Positions 1-8,333 of a stretch of DNA of 64,000 bases are shown in pieces; the stretch's first letter is position 1, and every line of letters starts with the position of its first letter. The notes beneath the pieces were generated by a model. It was not told where the DNA came from. It ran no database searches and was given only the letters and a program-made list of their open reading frames with translations. The stretch covers positions 62,001-126,000 of the forward strand of contig CAKSTR010000008.1 in the NCBI GenBank assembly GCA_934500835.1. Reading direction: 5' to 3'. The translations under genes were made by a program, and so were the position numbers. Origin of the DNA: an uncultured Paracoccaceae bacterium (GTDB taxonomy: Bacteria > Pseudomonadota > Alphaproteobacteria > Rhodobacterales > Rhodobacteraceae).

Positions 1-342
1 GCACAGGCAGGAGACGGGGTCGCCATGGTTGCGCTGGATCTCGGCCTCCGGGGCGGCCTTGTCCATGAAGCGGGCAAGGTCGATGTCGAGCTGGGAAAGG
101 CCGTTGCAGGAATGCGTGGTCAGCGTGACATCGACGATGTTGTATTTGTTCGACCATTCGGGGTGATGGTTCAGCTTTTCCGCCCGCAGTGCCGCGCGGG
201 ACATGAAGCCCCAGGCTTCCGAGAAGCTGCGGAACTTCCAGATCTTGCGGATGGCGTCGCGGCCGGGGACGGCAGCCCAGCCGGTCTCGCCCAAGGGGGC
301 AAGGGCGGCGGCGCGGTCTGCGGTGGCGAGAAGGTCGGTCAT
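1..342 (-). CDS. phhB: 4a-hydroxytetrahydrobiopterin dehydratase (partial, C-terminus off window)
   Basis: Pterin-4a-carbinolamine dehydratase recycles the hydroxylated pterin cofactor of aromatic amino acid hydroxylases; bacterial homologues also occur without a hydroxylase nearby. The reverse strand reads from an ATG at 342 through at least 114 codons with no stop before the window edge. The family signature is visible: an FKFRSF-like segment ([13 protein letters not shown]) followed by the paired histidines and WSNKYN motif ([16 protein letters not shown]), then [15 protein letters not shown]. These match the catalytic histidines and core of the fold. Family members are about 95-115 residues, so little is missing. 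The next gene (GST) starts upstream on the same strand. Confidence 0.85.
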   Translation of the reverse strand, partial: MTDLLATADRAAALAPLGETGWAAVPGRDAIRKIWKFRSFSEAWGFMSRAALRAEKLNHHPEWSNKYNIVDVTLTTHSCNGLSQLDIDLARFMDKAAPEAEIQRNHGDPVSCLC

Positions 343-355
343 GCGGGTCTCTCCC

Positions 356-958
356 TCAGGGGCCCATTAGGGCATTGTCCTTGGCTTCGGCGGCGGTCCG
401 CGCGGGGCGGTCCTTGATCCGGTCCCAATAGGCGGTGAAGGCCGGGGTGGCGGGCAGGCTGCGGAAGTGCAGGCCCCAGCCGATCTGGCTGCCGATATAG
501 ACATCGGCGGCGGTGAAGCGGTTGTCGGCGATGTAGTCGTGCGTTTCGAGATGGCCCGAGAGGGCGCCGACGACATCGTCAAGGCAGCCGTAGCCTAGCC
601 GGCCCCGGTCCGGCGGTGTCGGGGCCTTCCAGCCGAAGGAGTTGTTGACCACCGCCTGTTCCAGCGGGCCGGCGGTGAAGAACATCCAGCGGAAATAGCT
701 GGCGGTGTCCCTGGCCATCAGATCCTTTTCCGGGAAGGCCGTGGCGAGATAGGTGCAGATCGCGGCGGCCTCGGTGATGACCTTGCCATCATGCACCAGG
801 GCCGGCACCTTGCCCATCGGGTTCACCGCCAGATAGTCCGGCGCCTTCATGCTGGTGCCGTAGTCGAGAAGAACCGTCTCGTAGGGTTCGCCGATTTCTT
901 CCAGCATCACCCGGGCAATGCGGCCGCGGCTCATCGGGTGGGTGTAGAGGGTCAGCAT
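356..958 (-). CDS. Glutathione S-transferase family protein
   Basis: A 200-residue protein with a thioredoxin-like N-terminal domain ([20 protein letters not shown], about residues 3-22; the Ser/Arg positions are typical of glutathione-binding GSTs). It has the cis-proline and substrate-binding segment [13 protein letters not shown] and the [12 protein letters not shown] motif that binds the gamma-glutamyl group. An alpha-helical C-terminal domain follows. Length is typical of bacterial GSTs. The role is cytosolic conjugation or peroxide detoxification; the substrate cannot be inferred. It ends 14 bases from the start of the pterin dehydratase on the same strand, so the two may be co-transcribed. 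Confidence 0.85.
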   Translation of the reverse strand: MLTLYTHPMSRGRIARVMLEEIGEPYETVLLDYGTSMKAPDYLAVNPMGKVPALVHDGKVITEAAAICTYLATAFPEKDLMARDTASYFRWMFFTAGPLEQAVVNNSFGWKAPTPPDRGRLGYGCLDDVVGALSGHLETHDYIADNRFTAADVYIGSQIGWGLHFRSLPATPAFTAYWDRIKDRPARTAAEAKDNALMGP

Positions 959-1011
959 CCGGGGTCCTCCGATTCTGTGCGGTTCATCCTGGCACGAATG
1001 CCCGTCGATCT

Positions 1012-2169
1012 TCAGGGTTCCGTGCCTGCGCGGCGGAAGGGGCCGTAGCCGGTCAGCACGTCGATCTCTTCATCCACCTGGGCGCGTTCGCGGTCCAGAA
1101 ATTCCGACACGGCGCGGCGGAAGCCGGGATCGGCGATCCAGTGCAGCGAGTGGGTTTCAACCGGCAGATAGCCGCGTGCCAGCTTGTGGTCGCCCTGCGC
1201 GCCGGCCTCGACCCGGGCAAGGCCGTGGGCGATGGCCCAGTCGATGGCCTGATAGTAGCACAGTTCGAAATGCAGGCAGGGGTGGTCTTCGATGGCGCCC
1301 CAGTAGCGGCCGAAAAGCGCCGTGCGGCCGATGAAGTTGAGCGCACCGGCAATCGGGCGCGGCCCGTCGAAGGCAAGGACCAGCAGGATGTCGTCGCGCA
1401 TCGTGGCATGGAAGGCGTCGAAGGCGGCGCGGGTCAGGTAGGGCTGACCCCATTTGCGCGCGCCGGTATCCTGGTAGAAGGCCCAGAAGGCATTCCAATG
1501 GGCGGGCTGGATCTGATCGCCGGTCAGGGCGCGGATGGTCAGGCCGGAGGAGAGGGCGATCTGGCGTTCTTTGCGGATCGCCTTGCGCTTGCGGCTGGAG
1601 AGGTCGGCGAGGAAGTCCTCGAAGCTGCCATAGCCGCGGTTGTGCCAGTGGTATTGCTGGCTGATGCGGTGCAGAAGGCCGTCGTGGCCGGCCAGGGCCT
1701 GTGCCTCGTCCCGGGTGCAGAAGGTGATGTGCAGCGACGACAGACCATTGCCTTGCGCAAGGCCGATGGCAGCAGAGGCGAGATCCTTGCGCAAGTCTTC
1801 GGGGCCAAGGAAGCGGCGGCCGGGGACCGGGGTGAAGGGGACGGCGGCCTGCAGCTTGGGGTAGTAGCTGCCGCCGGCCCTTGTGTAAGCCTCGGCCCAG
1901 CCGAAATCGAAGATATATTCGCCCTGGCTGTGGGATTTGACATACAGCGGCAGGGCGGCGGCGGGACTGTCGTTCCGGTAGAGAACCAGCGGCCGCGCGC
2001 CCCAGCCGGTGCCTGGCCCGGTAGAGCCCGAGGAATCCAGTGCCATCAGAAAGCGGTGGGTGGTGAAGGGGTCTTCCGGCCGCCCGCTGGCCTGTTCGGG
2101 CGCGGCCATGGCGTCCCAGTCGGCGGCGGCGATCCGGGACAGCGAGTCGTGCAGTCGTGCTTCGGTCAT
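1012..2169 (-). CDS. FemAB/GNAT-like acyltransferase (DUF482 family)
   Basis: 385 residues from ATG at 2169; a longer reading frame upstream is unlikely because it runs through an intergenic hairpin repeat. The sequence matches the DUF482 group of GNAT-fold proteins (often called peptidoglycan biosynthesis or FemAB-like): PFTTHRFLMALDSSGS near the N-terminus, YDFGWAEAYTRAGGSYYPKLQAAVPFTPVPGRRFL-type core, a basic RKRKAIRKER stretch, and a C-terminal HFELCYYQAIDWAIAHGL segment. Predicted to transfer an acyl or aminoacyl group; the substrate is unknown. It follows the GDPD gene on the same strand, separated by a repeat element. Confidence 0.75.
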   Translation of the reverse strand: MTEARLHDSLSRIAAADWDAMAAPEQASGRPEDPFTTHRFLMALDSSGSTGPGTGWGARPLVLYRNDSPAAALPLYVKSHSQGEYIFDFGWAEAYTRAGGSYYPKLQAAVPFTPVPGRRFLGPEDLRKDLASAAIGLAQGNGLSSLHITFCTRDEAQALAGHDGLLHRISQQYHWHNRGYGSFEDFLADLSSRKRKAIRKERQIALSSGLTIRALTGDQIQPAHWNAFWAFYQDTGARKWGQPYLTRAAFDAFHATMRDDILLVLAFDGPRPIAGALNFIGRTALFGRYWGAIEDHPCLHFELCYYQAIDWAIAHGLARVEAGAQGDHKLARGYLPVETHSLHWIADPGFRRAVSEFLDRERAQVDEEIDVLTGYGPFRRAGTEP

Positions 2170-2190
2170 GCCGGGTTCCGGTGGCAGGCG

Positions 2191-2245
2191 CCGGGGGACT
2201 TTGCGTCCCCCGGACCCCCTGCAGGATATTTTCGCCAAAGTGAAG
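2191..2245. repeat. Intergenic repeat, half copy A (hairpin plus GGATATTT motif)
   Basis: A perfect 9-bp hairpin (CCGGGGGAC at 2191-2199, loop TTTGC, GTCCCCCGG at 2205-2213) is followed by CCCTGCAGGATATTTTCGCC. The same layout and the same TTTGC loop recur at 8242-8300. The GGATATTT core recurs as inverted pairs at about 23.5, 28.75 and 55.8 kb. Here it lies between the GDPD stop and the acyltransferase start and could act as a transcript end or attenuator. Confidence 0.7.
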
Positions 2246-2266
2246 GTGGTGAGCCTTCGCCTTTCA

Positions 2267-3037
2267 TCAAGCGGGCTGCTGCGAGAGATAGCCCTCGAAG
2301 GTGACATTCCGTGCGACCTTGCGGGCCGCAGCCTCTTCTGCGGGCGAGCGGATGGTCCAGCACAGGATGGCCGCGCCCTGCGCCTTCAACTCGGCCACGC
2401 GGGGAGAGGCGAGGTCGGCGGCCTCATGGCTGATGAAGCTGGACAGGGTGGGGTCGTAATCGGGGATGGCGCGGAAACGGGCGCAGACCTCGGGCGGCAT
2501 GGGCTGCCAGCTTTCCGGGTCATAGGCGGCGGTGGTGATGCCGCGGGGGAGGTCGGGGGCCAGCCGGGCGAGGTGGTGGATGCAGGAGGGGTTGAAGGAC
2601 ATCAGGGCGACCTCGCCCCTGTAGCCTTGCAGGGCGGCGGCGGTGGCGGCTTCGAGCCTGCCGTCGGTCGGGCCCATCACGAGGGTCTGATCCTTCAGCT
2701 CGATCAGAAGGGGCACGCGCCCGGCGATGAGCGCGAGCACCTCGGCAAGGGTCGGGATCCGGTCGGTGCTGTCCTTCAGCCGGATCTGCCGAAGATCGGC
2801 GGCGGTGCGGGCGGCGACGGGGCCGCTCTGGTCGGTCAGCCGGTCAAGGTCTTCGTCATGGAACACCATCGGCACCCCGTCCGAGGACAGTTGCAGGTCG
2901 ATCTCGATGGCATAGCCGTGGTCGATGGCCGCCTGGATGGCGGCCGGGGAGTTCTCGATCCGGCCCGCGGCCCGGTCGTGCAGGGCGCGATGGGCAATCG
3001 GCCGTTGCAGAAGGCCGGGCGGCAGGGGGATGCGCAT
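2267..3037 (-). CDS. Glycerophosphodiester phosphodiesterase
   Basis: 256 residues. GDPDs hydrolyse deacylated phospholipids to sn-glycerol 3-phosphate and an alcohol. The TIM-barrel signature is clear: IAHRALHDRAAGRIENSPAAI near residue 14 (catalytic HR and E-N), then AIEIDLQLSSDGVPMVFHDEDLDRLT with the metal-binding E-x-D and the second catalytic histidine (FHDEDLDRLT), and later LLIELKDQ. No signal peptide, so it is a cytosolic UgpQ-type enzyme. Its ATG overlaps the stop of the RidA gene (TGATG), indicating translational coupling. Confidence 0.9.
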   Translation of the reverse strand: MRIPLPPGLLQRPIAHRALHDRAAGRIENSPAAIQAAIDHGYAIEIDLQLSSDGVPMVFHDEDLDRLTDQSGPVAARTAADLRQIRLKDSTDRIPTLAEVLALIAGRVPLLIELKDQTLVMGPTDGRLEAATAAALQGYRGEVALMSFNPSCIHHLARLAPDLPRGITTAAYDPESWQPMPPEVCARFRAIPDYDPTLSSFISHEAADLASPRVAELKAQGAAILCWTIRSPAEEAAARKVARNVTFEGYLSQQPA

Positions 3038-3498
3038 CAGCGGATCTCGAAGATGCCGTCGATTTCCACTGCGACGCCAAGCGGCAGCGAGGGGGCCGAG
3101 ACGGCGGCGCGGGCATGGCGGCCGGCATCGCCAAGCACGGCGACGAGGAAATCGGACGCACCGTTGATCACCTTGGGCTGGTCGGTGAAATCGGCGGTGG
3201 AGTTGACGAAGCCCGTCAGCCTGACCACGCGGACCAGGCGCGACAGATCGCCGCCGCAGGCCTGTTTCAACTGGGCCAGCAGCGCGATGGCGCAGCGCCG
3301 GGCGGCCTCGGCCCCCTGTTCCACCGAGGTGCCGTCGCCAAGCCGGCCCTTGATCAGGCCGTTCTCGTTCTGGCTGATCTGGCCCGAGACGAACACGAGA
3401 TTGCCGCTGATCACGAACGGCACATAGTTGGCTGCCGGCGCGGGGGCGTCGGGCAGGGTGACGCCAAGTTCGGCGAGGCGGGTTTCGATCTGGGACAT
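3037..3498 (-). CDS. RidA/YjgF family protein (reactive intermediate deaminase)
   Basis: 153 residues from ATG at 3498, chosen because GGAGGAGAG lies just upstream on the reverse strand and the MSQIETRLAELG start matches the family. RidA proteins hydrolyse enamine/imine intermediates released by PLP enzymes. Family features are VSGQISQNENG, a conserved arginine region (LSRLVRVVRLTGFVNS) and the C-terminal GRHARAAVSAPSLPLGVAVEIDGIFEI. This is the longer RidA subfamily common in alphaproteobacteria. Translationally coupled to the downstream GDPD gene. Confidence 0.9.
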   Translation of the reverse strand: MSQIETRLAELGVTLPDAPAPAANYVPFVISGNLVFVSGQISQNENGLIKGRLGDGTSVEQGAEAARRCAIALLAQLKQACGGDLSRLVRVVRLTGFVNSTADFTDQPKVINGASDFLVAVLGDAGRHARAAVSAPSLPLGVAVEIDGIFEIR

Positions 3499-3567
3499 GG
3501 GCTCTCCTCCGGTTGGGCGGAGGGTAGCGGGGCCGCGCGCGGGGGGCAAGGCGAAGGGAGAATCGCC

Positions 3568-4881
3568 TCAGCTTTCGCGGAAGGCGCGCGAGAAATAATC
3601 GGTGAAGGGCTTCAGGAGATAGGTCATCGGTGTGCGGGCCTCGGTCTGGATGAAGGCATCGACCGGCATCCCCGGCATCAGCGCCTGCCCGTCCAGCCGT
3701 GCAATCTCGCCCTCGTCCAGCAGGATCTCGGCCCGGTAATACGAGGCATGGGTGGTCTGGTCGGTGAAGGCATCGGCCGAGACGACCGAGACCTTTCCCT
3801 TCAGATGCGGCGTGGTGCGGCTGGAGAAGGACGAAAACACCAGTTCGACCGGCTGGCCGACATGAACCTGATCGACATGGATCGGCGGCACCTGCGCGGC
3901 AATGACCAGCGGCCGGTCCTGCGGCACGATGTAGAGAACGGGATCGGCCGGGCGCACCACGGCACGCGGCGTGGTGACGGTGAGGCCAAGCACGATGCCG
4001 GCGACGGGCGCGCGGATGTCCAGCCGGGAGATGCGCTCATCGACGGCGCGCAGCTTTTCCGAAACCTCCATCAGCGAGGGACCGATGCTGCGCAACTCGT
4101 CCTCAGCGTCTTCGATGCGGCTGCCGGCGATGCGGGCGATTTCAAGCTCGGTCTCGGTGATCCGGCCCTCGGACTGGGCGCGGCTGGCGGTCAATTCGCC
4201 CTGCTGGCCCAGAAGCCGCGCCTCTTCACGCTCCAGCGCCAGAACGGTCGAGGCCTGCGCCAGCCCTTTGGCCAGAAGGGCCTGCTGGCTGGTCAGCTCG
4301 TCCCGGATCAGGCGCAGCTGGCTTTCCATCGCGGTGCGCTGGGCATCGACCCCTTCGATCTGCGAGGCGATCTGGCCGATGCGGCGGCGCAACTGCTCGG
4401 TCGTTGTGGTGAAGGTGTCGCGCCGGGCGGTGAACAGGCGCGCCTGGCCGTCCAGAAGCTCTGCCACCGCGGGATCGGTGGCGGCAAGCGCGGTCAGGGC
4501 GGCGGGGAAGGCGGGGGTGTCCAGCCCGTCGCGTTCGGCCAGAAGGCGGGCGCGGCGCGCTGTCAGTTCATTCTGCTGGCCCTGAAGCACGGCGCGGTCC
4601 GAGCGCAGAAGCGTGCCGTCCAGCCGGATCAGCACATCTCCGGCAGCGACCGAGGCACCTTCGGTCACCTCGATCCCGGCGACGACACCGCCATCGGGGT
4701 GCTGGACGATCTGGCGGTTCAGCTCCACCTCGATTCGGCCGGGGGCGACGATGGCGCCGGACAGCGTTGTCAGCATGGCCCAGGCGCCGAAGCCGCCGAC
4801 CAGTACGGCAAGCGTGAGGAAGCCAAGGATGACCGGGCCGCGGACCGACCAGAACGGGCGCGGCGAAGGCTGCAGGGTCAT
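3568..4881 (-). CDS. HlyD-family type I secretion periplasmic adaptor
   Basis: 437 residues. Membrane fusion protein of a type I (ABC) secretion system, linking the inner membrane exporter to an outer membrane TolC channel. A short cytosolic N-terminus is followed by one membrane segment (about residues 15-38). Then comes the lipoyl-type half (VQHPDGGVVAGIEVTEGASVAAGDVLIRLDG), a long coiled-coil hairpin rich in Gln, Arg and Leu, and the second lipoyl/beta-barrel half (RAPVAGIVLGLTVTTPRAVV, PGMPVDAFI). It overlaps the ABC exporter by ATGA. No TolC homologue or RTX-type substrate gene is adjacent, so the cargo is unknown. Confidence 0.92.
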   Translation of the reverse strand: MTLQPSPRPFWSVRGPVILGFLTLAVLVGGFGAWAMLTTLSGAIVAPGRIEVELNRQIVQHPDGGVVAGIEVTEGASVAAGDVLIRLDGTLLRSDRAVLQGQQNELTARRARLLAERDGLDTPAFPAALTALAATDPAVAELLDGQARLFTARRDTFTTTTEQLRRRIGQIASQIEGVDAQRTAMESQLRLIRDELTSQQALLAKGLAQASTVLALEREEARLLGQQGELTASRAQSEGRITETELEIARIAGSRIEDAEDELRSIGPSLMEVSEKLRAVDERISRLDIRAPVAGIVLGLTVTTPRAVVRPADPVLYIVPQDRPLVIAAQVPPIHVDQVHVGQPVELVFSSFSSRTTPHLKGKVSVVSADAFTDQTTHASYYRAEILLDEGEIARLDGQALMPGMPVDAFIQTEARTPMTYLLKPFTDYFSRAFRES

Positions 4882-6617
4882 GCGACACCTCCGGGTGCGA
4901 CGGAACGCGCAATCTCGCCCGCGTTCTTCACCAACTCACGCAGCACCTTGTCGCGTGGGCCGAAGGCCGCCGGCACACCTTCGTTCAGCACCAGCAGCAG
5001 GTCGCATTCCTGAATGGCGGCGGGGCGGTGCGCCATGATCAGCACGGAATGGCCGCGCGCCTTGGCCGCCCGGATGGACTGGTTCAGCGCCATGGAGCCG
5101 TCATTGTCGAGGTTGGAGTTCGGCTCGTCCAGCACAAGATAGACCGGATCGCCATAGAGCGCCCGGGCCATGCCGACGCGCTGGATCTGGCCGCCCGAAA
5201 GCCGGCCGCCCATGGTCGCGACTTCGGTGTCATAGCCCTTGGGCAGGGCCTTGATCAGCTCATGCGCGGCCGCGGCCTGTGCGGCGGCGACAATGGCGGC
5301 CGGGTCGGCATCGCCGTCCAGCCGGGCGATGTTGGCGGCGATGGTGCCATCGAACAGCGTCACCCGCTGCGGCAGATACCCGATGTAGCGGCCCAGACTG
5401 TCCGGGTCATACTGGTCCAGCGTGGCCCCATCCAGCCGGATCGACCCCGCGGCGGGCGGCCAGACCCCGATCAGCGCCCGTGCCAGCGAGGATTTCCCCG
5501 ATCCCGAAGGCCCGATCACCCCAAGCGCCTGACCCGGCTCCAGCGTGAACGAGACGTTGCGCAGGACGGGCTTGCCCTCGCCGGGGATCGTAAGGCTGAG
5601 GTTGCGCACCTCAAGCCTTGCGGCGGGGCGGGGCAGGGCGGTGCGCGGCGCCTCGGGCGGGACGTGCGACAGCAGCGCCTCAAGCCGGCGCTGCGCCTGC
5701 CGGGCACGGGTCAGGGTGGACCATTGGCCGACCGCCACCTCGATCGGTTGCAGGGCGCGGCCCATCAGGATCGACCCCGCGATCATCGCCCCGGCGGACA
5801 ATTCGTTGCGCAGCACCAGCCAGGCGCCGACGCCAAGGATCGCCGATTGCAGGAACAGCCGGAAGGTGCGGCTGATCACGGTGAAGGCGCTGGCGGTGTC
5901 GGCCACCGCCAGCGCCTGCTCGCTGGCGCGGCCGCGCAGGGTCTGCCAGCGGGCGAAGGCGGCACCGGTCATGCCAAGGGCGCGGACCAGCTCGGATTCC
6001 GATTTCATGTTCTCGGCCTGCCGGTCGGCGCGCTGGCTGCTGCCGACGGCCTCGTTCAGGGCGCCATCGGTCATGCGCTGGTTCAGAAATGTCACAAGCA
6101 CCAGTGCCACCATGCCGCCGATGGCGGTCCAGCCCAGCCAGGGGTGGAAGACGAAAAGGGCGGCGGCGAAGACCGGCGTCCATGGCAGATCGAACAACGC
6201 CATCAGCGCCGGCGAGGACCAGACCCGCGACACCGTTTCCAGATCGCGTTGCGCCGAATGGGCGATGCCATCCTGCGGTGCCACCGTCAGCCGGCGGAAG
6301 GCGGCCGACAGCACCCGGCGGTCAAGATCCGCCTGCATCCGCGCGCCCACCCGCACCATCACGCGGTTGCGGGCATAGTCGAGAAGACCCATCGCAAGGA
6401 ACAGGAAGGCCACCAGCACCGACAGCGCCAGCAGTGTTGCCTCGGACCGAGAGACCAGCACCCGGTCATAGACCTGCAGCATGTAGATCGGCGAGGTCAG
6501 CATCAGCAGGTTGACAAAGACCGAGAACAGGAACGCCGCCAGCAGCGCCCGGTGCGACCTGGCGCGGATCGCCGAAATCTCACGGTGGCCGGCCATGGCG
6601 GTCTTTGCTTCGGTCAT
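4878..6617 (-). CDS. Type I secretion ABC exporter, permease/ATPase (PrtD-like)
   Basis: 579 residues. Energises one-step export of an unfolded protein across both membranes. The N-terminal half holds the six-helix transmembrane domain (starting LLAAFLFSVFVNLLMLTSPIYMLQVYDRVL). The C-terminal half is the nucleotide-binding domain with Walker A (GPSGSGKSS), Q-loop (YLPQRVTLFDGTI), signature LSGGQIQRVGMARAL, Walker B (YLVLDEPNSNLD) and the H-loop (IMAHRP). There is no N-terminal C39 peptidase domain, which places it with the PrtD/RTX-protease exporters rather than bacteriocin exporters. It is the first gene of the pair with the HlyD adaptor. Confidence 0.93.
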   Translation of the reverse strand: MTEAKTAMAGHREISAIRARSHRALLAAFLFSVFVNLLMLTSPIYMLQVYDRVLVSRSEATLLALSVLVAFLFLAMGLLDYARNRVMVRVGARMQADLDRRVLSAAFRRLTVAPQDGIAHSAQRDLETVSRVWSSPALMALFDLPWTPVFAAALFVFHPWLGWTAIGGMVALVLVTFLNQRMTDGALNEAVGSSQRADRQAENMKSESELVRALGMTGAAFARWQTLRGRASEQALAVADTASAFTVISRTFRLFLQSAILGVGAWLVLRNELSAGAMIAGSILMGRALQPIEVAVGQWSTLTRARQAQRRLEALLSHVPPEAPRTALPRPAARLEVRNLSLTIPGEGKPVLRNVSFTLEPGQALGVIGPSGSGKSSLARALIGVWPPAAGSIRLDGATLDQYDPDSLGRYIGYLPQRVTLFDGTIAANIARLDGDADPAAIVAAAQAAAAHELIKALPKGYDTEVATMGGRLSGGQIQRVGMARALYGDPVYLVLDEPNSNLDNDGSMALNQSIRAAKARGHSVLIMAHRPAAIQECDLLLVLNEGVPAAFGPRDKVLRELVKNAGEIARSVAPGGVA

Positions 6618-6824
6618 CGCAGGCGCGTTCCTCTTTTGGCCGCAGGGGCCGCAATCACGGTGACTGTTTCAGCAACGGCCGCTTCCCGCCACAGCACCCT
6701 GAATTCGGAGTGCAGGAGGTTGTCTTGCCCCCGCCCTGACCCTAAAGGAAGGTGGGATGTGGTTCGACCCGGGACGGGCGGCTACGGTGCCGATACCGAT
6801 GGGGCGGACGTTAGGGAGTAGGCC

Positions 6825-7601
6825 GTGCGTTTTCCAATCCTTTTTGCACGGGCTTTTCCTGCACTGTCGCGGGTTTCATTGGGCTTAATGGCGGCGGCCC
6901 TGCTGACGGCCTGTGGTCCGGCCCCGCAGGCGACCGGAATCAACGATCCGCTGGAGCCGATGAACCGCGCCGTTCACGGCGTGAACAAGGGCCTGGATAC
7001 CGTGATCCTGCGCCCGGGGTCCGAGGCTTATGGCGTTGTTCCGGGGCCGGTGCGGCAGGGCGTGTCCAACGTCGCCGATACGCTGGACCTGCCGGGCGAC
7101 ATGGCGAACCACCTGTTGCAGGGCCGGCTTGACAAGGCGACGACCAACTTCCTGCGCTTCGGGGTGAACGTGGTCTTCGGTCTTGCCGGCACGATGGACG
7201 TGGCCACGGCGGCAGGCATGCCGCGCGACAAGACCGACTTCGGCGAGACGCTGCATGTCTGGGGGGTCGGCGAAGGCCCCTATGTCGAACTTCCGGGCTT
7301 TGGCCCGTCGACCGCGCGGGATGCGGTGGGGACCGTGGTCGATTTTGCGATGAACCCGGTCAGCCGTGCCACCAGCGGCAACGAAGCCGCCGCGGCGACG
7401 GCGGCGAAGGTGCTGGCGCGGCTGAACGACCGCAAACGCTATTCAAACACCGTCGACTCGATCCTATATGACAGTGCGGACAGCTATGCGCAGGCGCGCC
7501 TGCTTTATCTGCAGAACCGCCGGTTCGAACTGTCCCGCGGGGTGGCACCGGCAGATGGGGCGGCCGCGGACGACGGTTTCATCGACCCTTACGAGGACTG
7601 A
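6825..7601 (+). CDS. mlaA: MlaA family outer-membrane phospholipid-removal lipoprotein
   Basis: 258 residues from GTG at 6825, preceded by AGGGAGTAGG. MlaA (VacJ) removes mislocalised phospholipids from the outer leaflet of the outer membrane. It has a lipoprotein signal peptide ending in a lipobox (LLTAC, Cys at about residue 30). The family core follows: INDPLEPMNRAVHGVNKGLD, then RFGVNVVFGLAGTMDVATAAGMPRDKTDFGETLHVWGVGEGPYVELPGFGPSTARD. It stands one base upstream of mlaC, so the two form a bicistronic unit. The inner-membrane Mla complex is not in the window. Confidence 0.95.
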   Translation: MRFPILFARAFPALSRVSLGLMAAALLTACGPAPQATGINDPLEPMNRAVHGVNKGLDTVILRPGSEAYGVVPGPVRQGVSNVADTLDLPGDMANHLLQGRLDKATTNFLRFGVNVVFGLAGTMDVATAAGMPRDKTDFGETLHVWGVGEGPYVELPGFGPSTARDAVGTVVDFAMNPVSRATSGNEAAAATAAKVLARLNDRKRYSNTVDSILYDSADSYAQARLLYLQNRRFELSRGVAPADGAAADDGFIDPYED

Positions 7602-7602
7602 A

Positions 7603-8205
7603 ATGACCAGCAAGATCACTCTTTCCCGCCGCGCCTTCGGTCTGGTCCTTGGCGGCGGCCTTGCTGCCGCTGCCCTGCCGGCTGCGGCGCTGAACACCGA
7701 TCAGGCCAAGGCCCTGATCGACAAGGCGGTGGCCGACATCAACGCGGTCATCAACTCGGGCAAGTCGGAAAGCGCCATGCTGCCCGATTTCGAGAAGCTG
7801 TTCGCCCGCTATGCCGATGTGCCGACCATCGCGCGCTCGGCCCTTGGGGTGGCGGCGAAATCGGCCTCGGCGGCGCAGATGAAGGCGTTCAACAAGGCGT
7901 TCCAGGTCTATATCAGCCGCAAATATGGCCGCCGTTTCCGCGAGTTCATCGGCGGGCGGATCGAGGTGCAGGAAGCCCATCCGCTGAAAAGCTACTTCGA
8001 GGTGACGTCGATCGCCTATCTCAAGGGCGAAAGCCCGTTCGAGGTGCGCTGGCATGTGTCGGACAAGGCCGGGAAAAGCCTGTTCTTCAACATCATCATC
8101 GAAGGCGTGAACATGCTGGCATCCGAGCGGACCGAGATCGGCGCCATGCTGGACAAGCGCAGAGGCGACATCGATGCGCTGATCGCGGATCTGCAGAACA
8201 GCTGA
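7603..8205 (+). CDS. mlaC: MlaC family periplasmic phospholipid-binding protein
   Basis: 200 residues from ATG at 7603, immediately after the mlaA stop. Shuttles phospholipid between MlaA and the inner-membrane transporter. The N-terminus carries a twin-arginine-like signal (SRRAFGLVLGGG followed by an Ala-rich segment to about residue 28), unusual for a lipid carrier and worth noting. The MlaC (toluene tolerance Ttg2) domain is recognisable by the YADVPTIARSALG and QVYISRKYGRRFREFIGGRIEV segments and the C-terminal VEGVNMLASERTEIG-type motif. Confidence 0.93.
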   Translation: MTSKITLSRRAFGLVLGGGLAAAALPAAALNTDQAKALIDKAVADINAVINSGKSESAMLPDFEKLFARYADVPTIARSALGVAAKSASAAQMKAFNKAFQVYISRKYGRRFREFIGGRIEVQEAHPLKSYFEVTSIAYLKGESPFEVRWHVSDKAGKSLFFNIIIEGVNMLASERTEIGAMLDKRRGDIDALIADLQNS

Positions 8206-8241
8206 TCCGGCGATCCGGACCATTGCCCCTCTGGCCGGCGG

Positions 8242-8300
8242 CCGGAGGGGTTTTGCACCCCTCCGGACCTCCCCGCAGGATATTTCCGCCAAGATGAATA
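8242..8300. repeat. Intergenic repeat, half copy B; probable mlaC terminator
   Basis: Perfect 10-bp hairpin (CCGGAGGGGT 8242-8251, loop TTTGC, ACCCCTCCGG 8257-8266) followed by ACCTCCCCGCAGGATATTTC and CGCCAAGATGAA. Same architecture and same loop as the copy at 2191. Position between convergent mlaC and the PBP gene suggests a terminator role. Confidence 0.7.
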
Positions 8301-8333
8301 TCAGGGCGTCCTGGGGGCGGGGGGGGCGGCGGC

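Noticed and set aside
25..417. Long + strand open frame at the left edge
   Set aside because: It is the antisense shadow of the pterin dehydratase, a consequence of high GC content with few stops.
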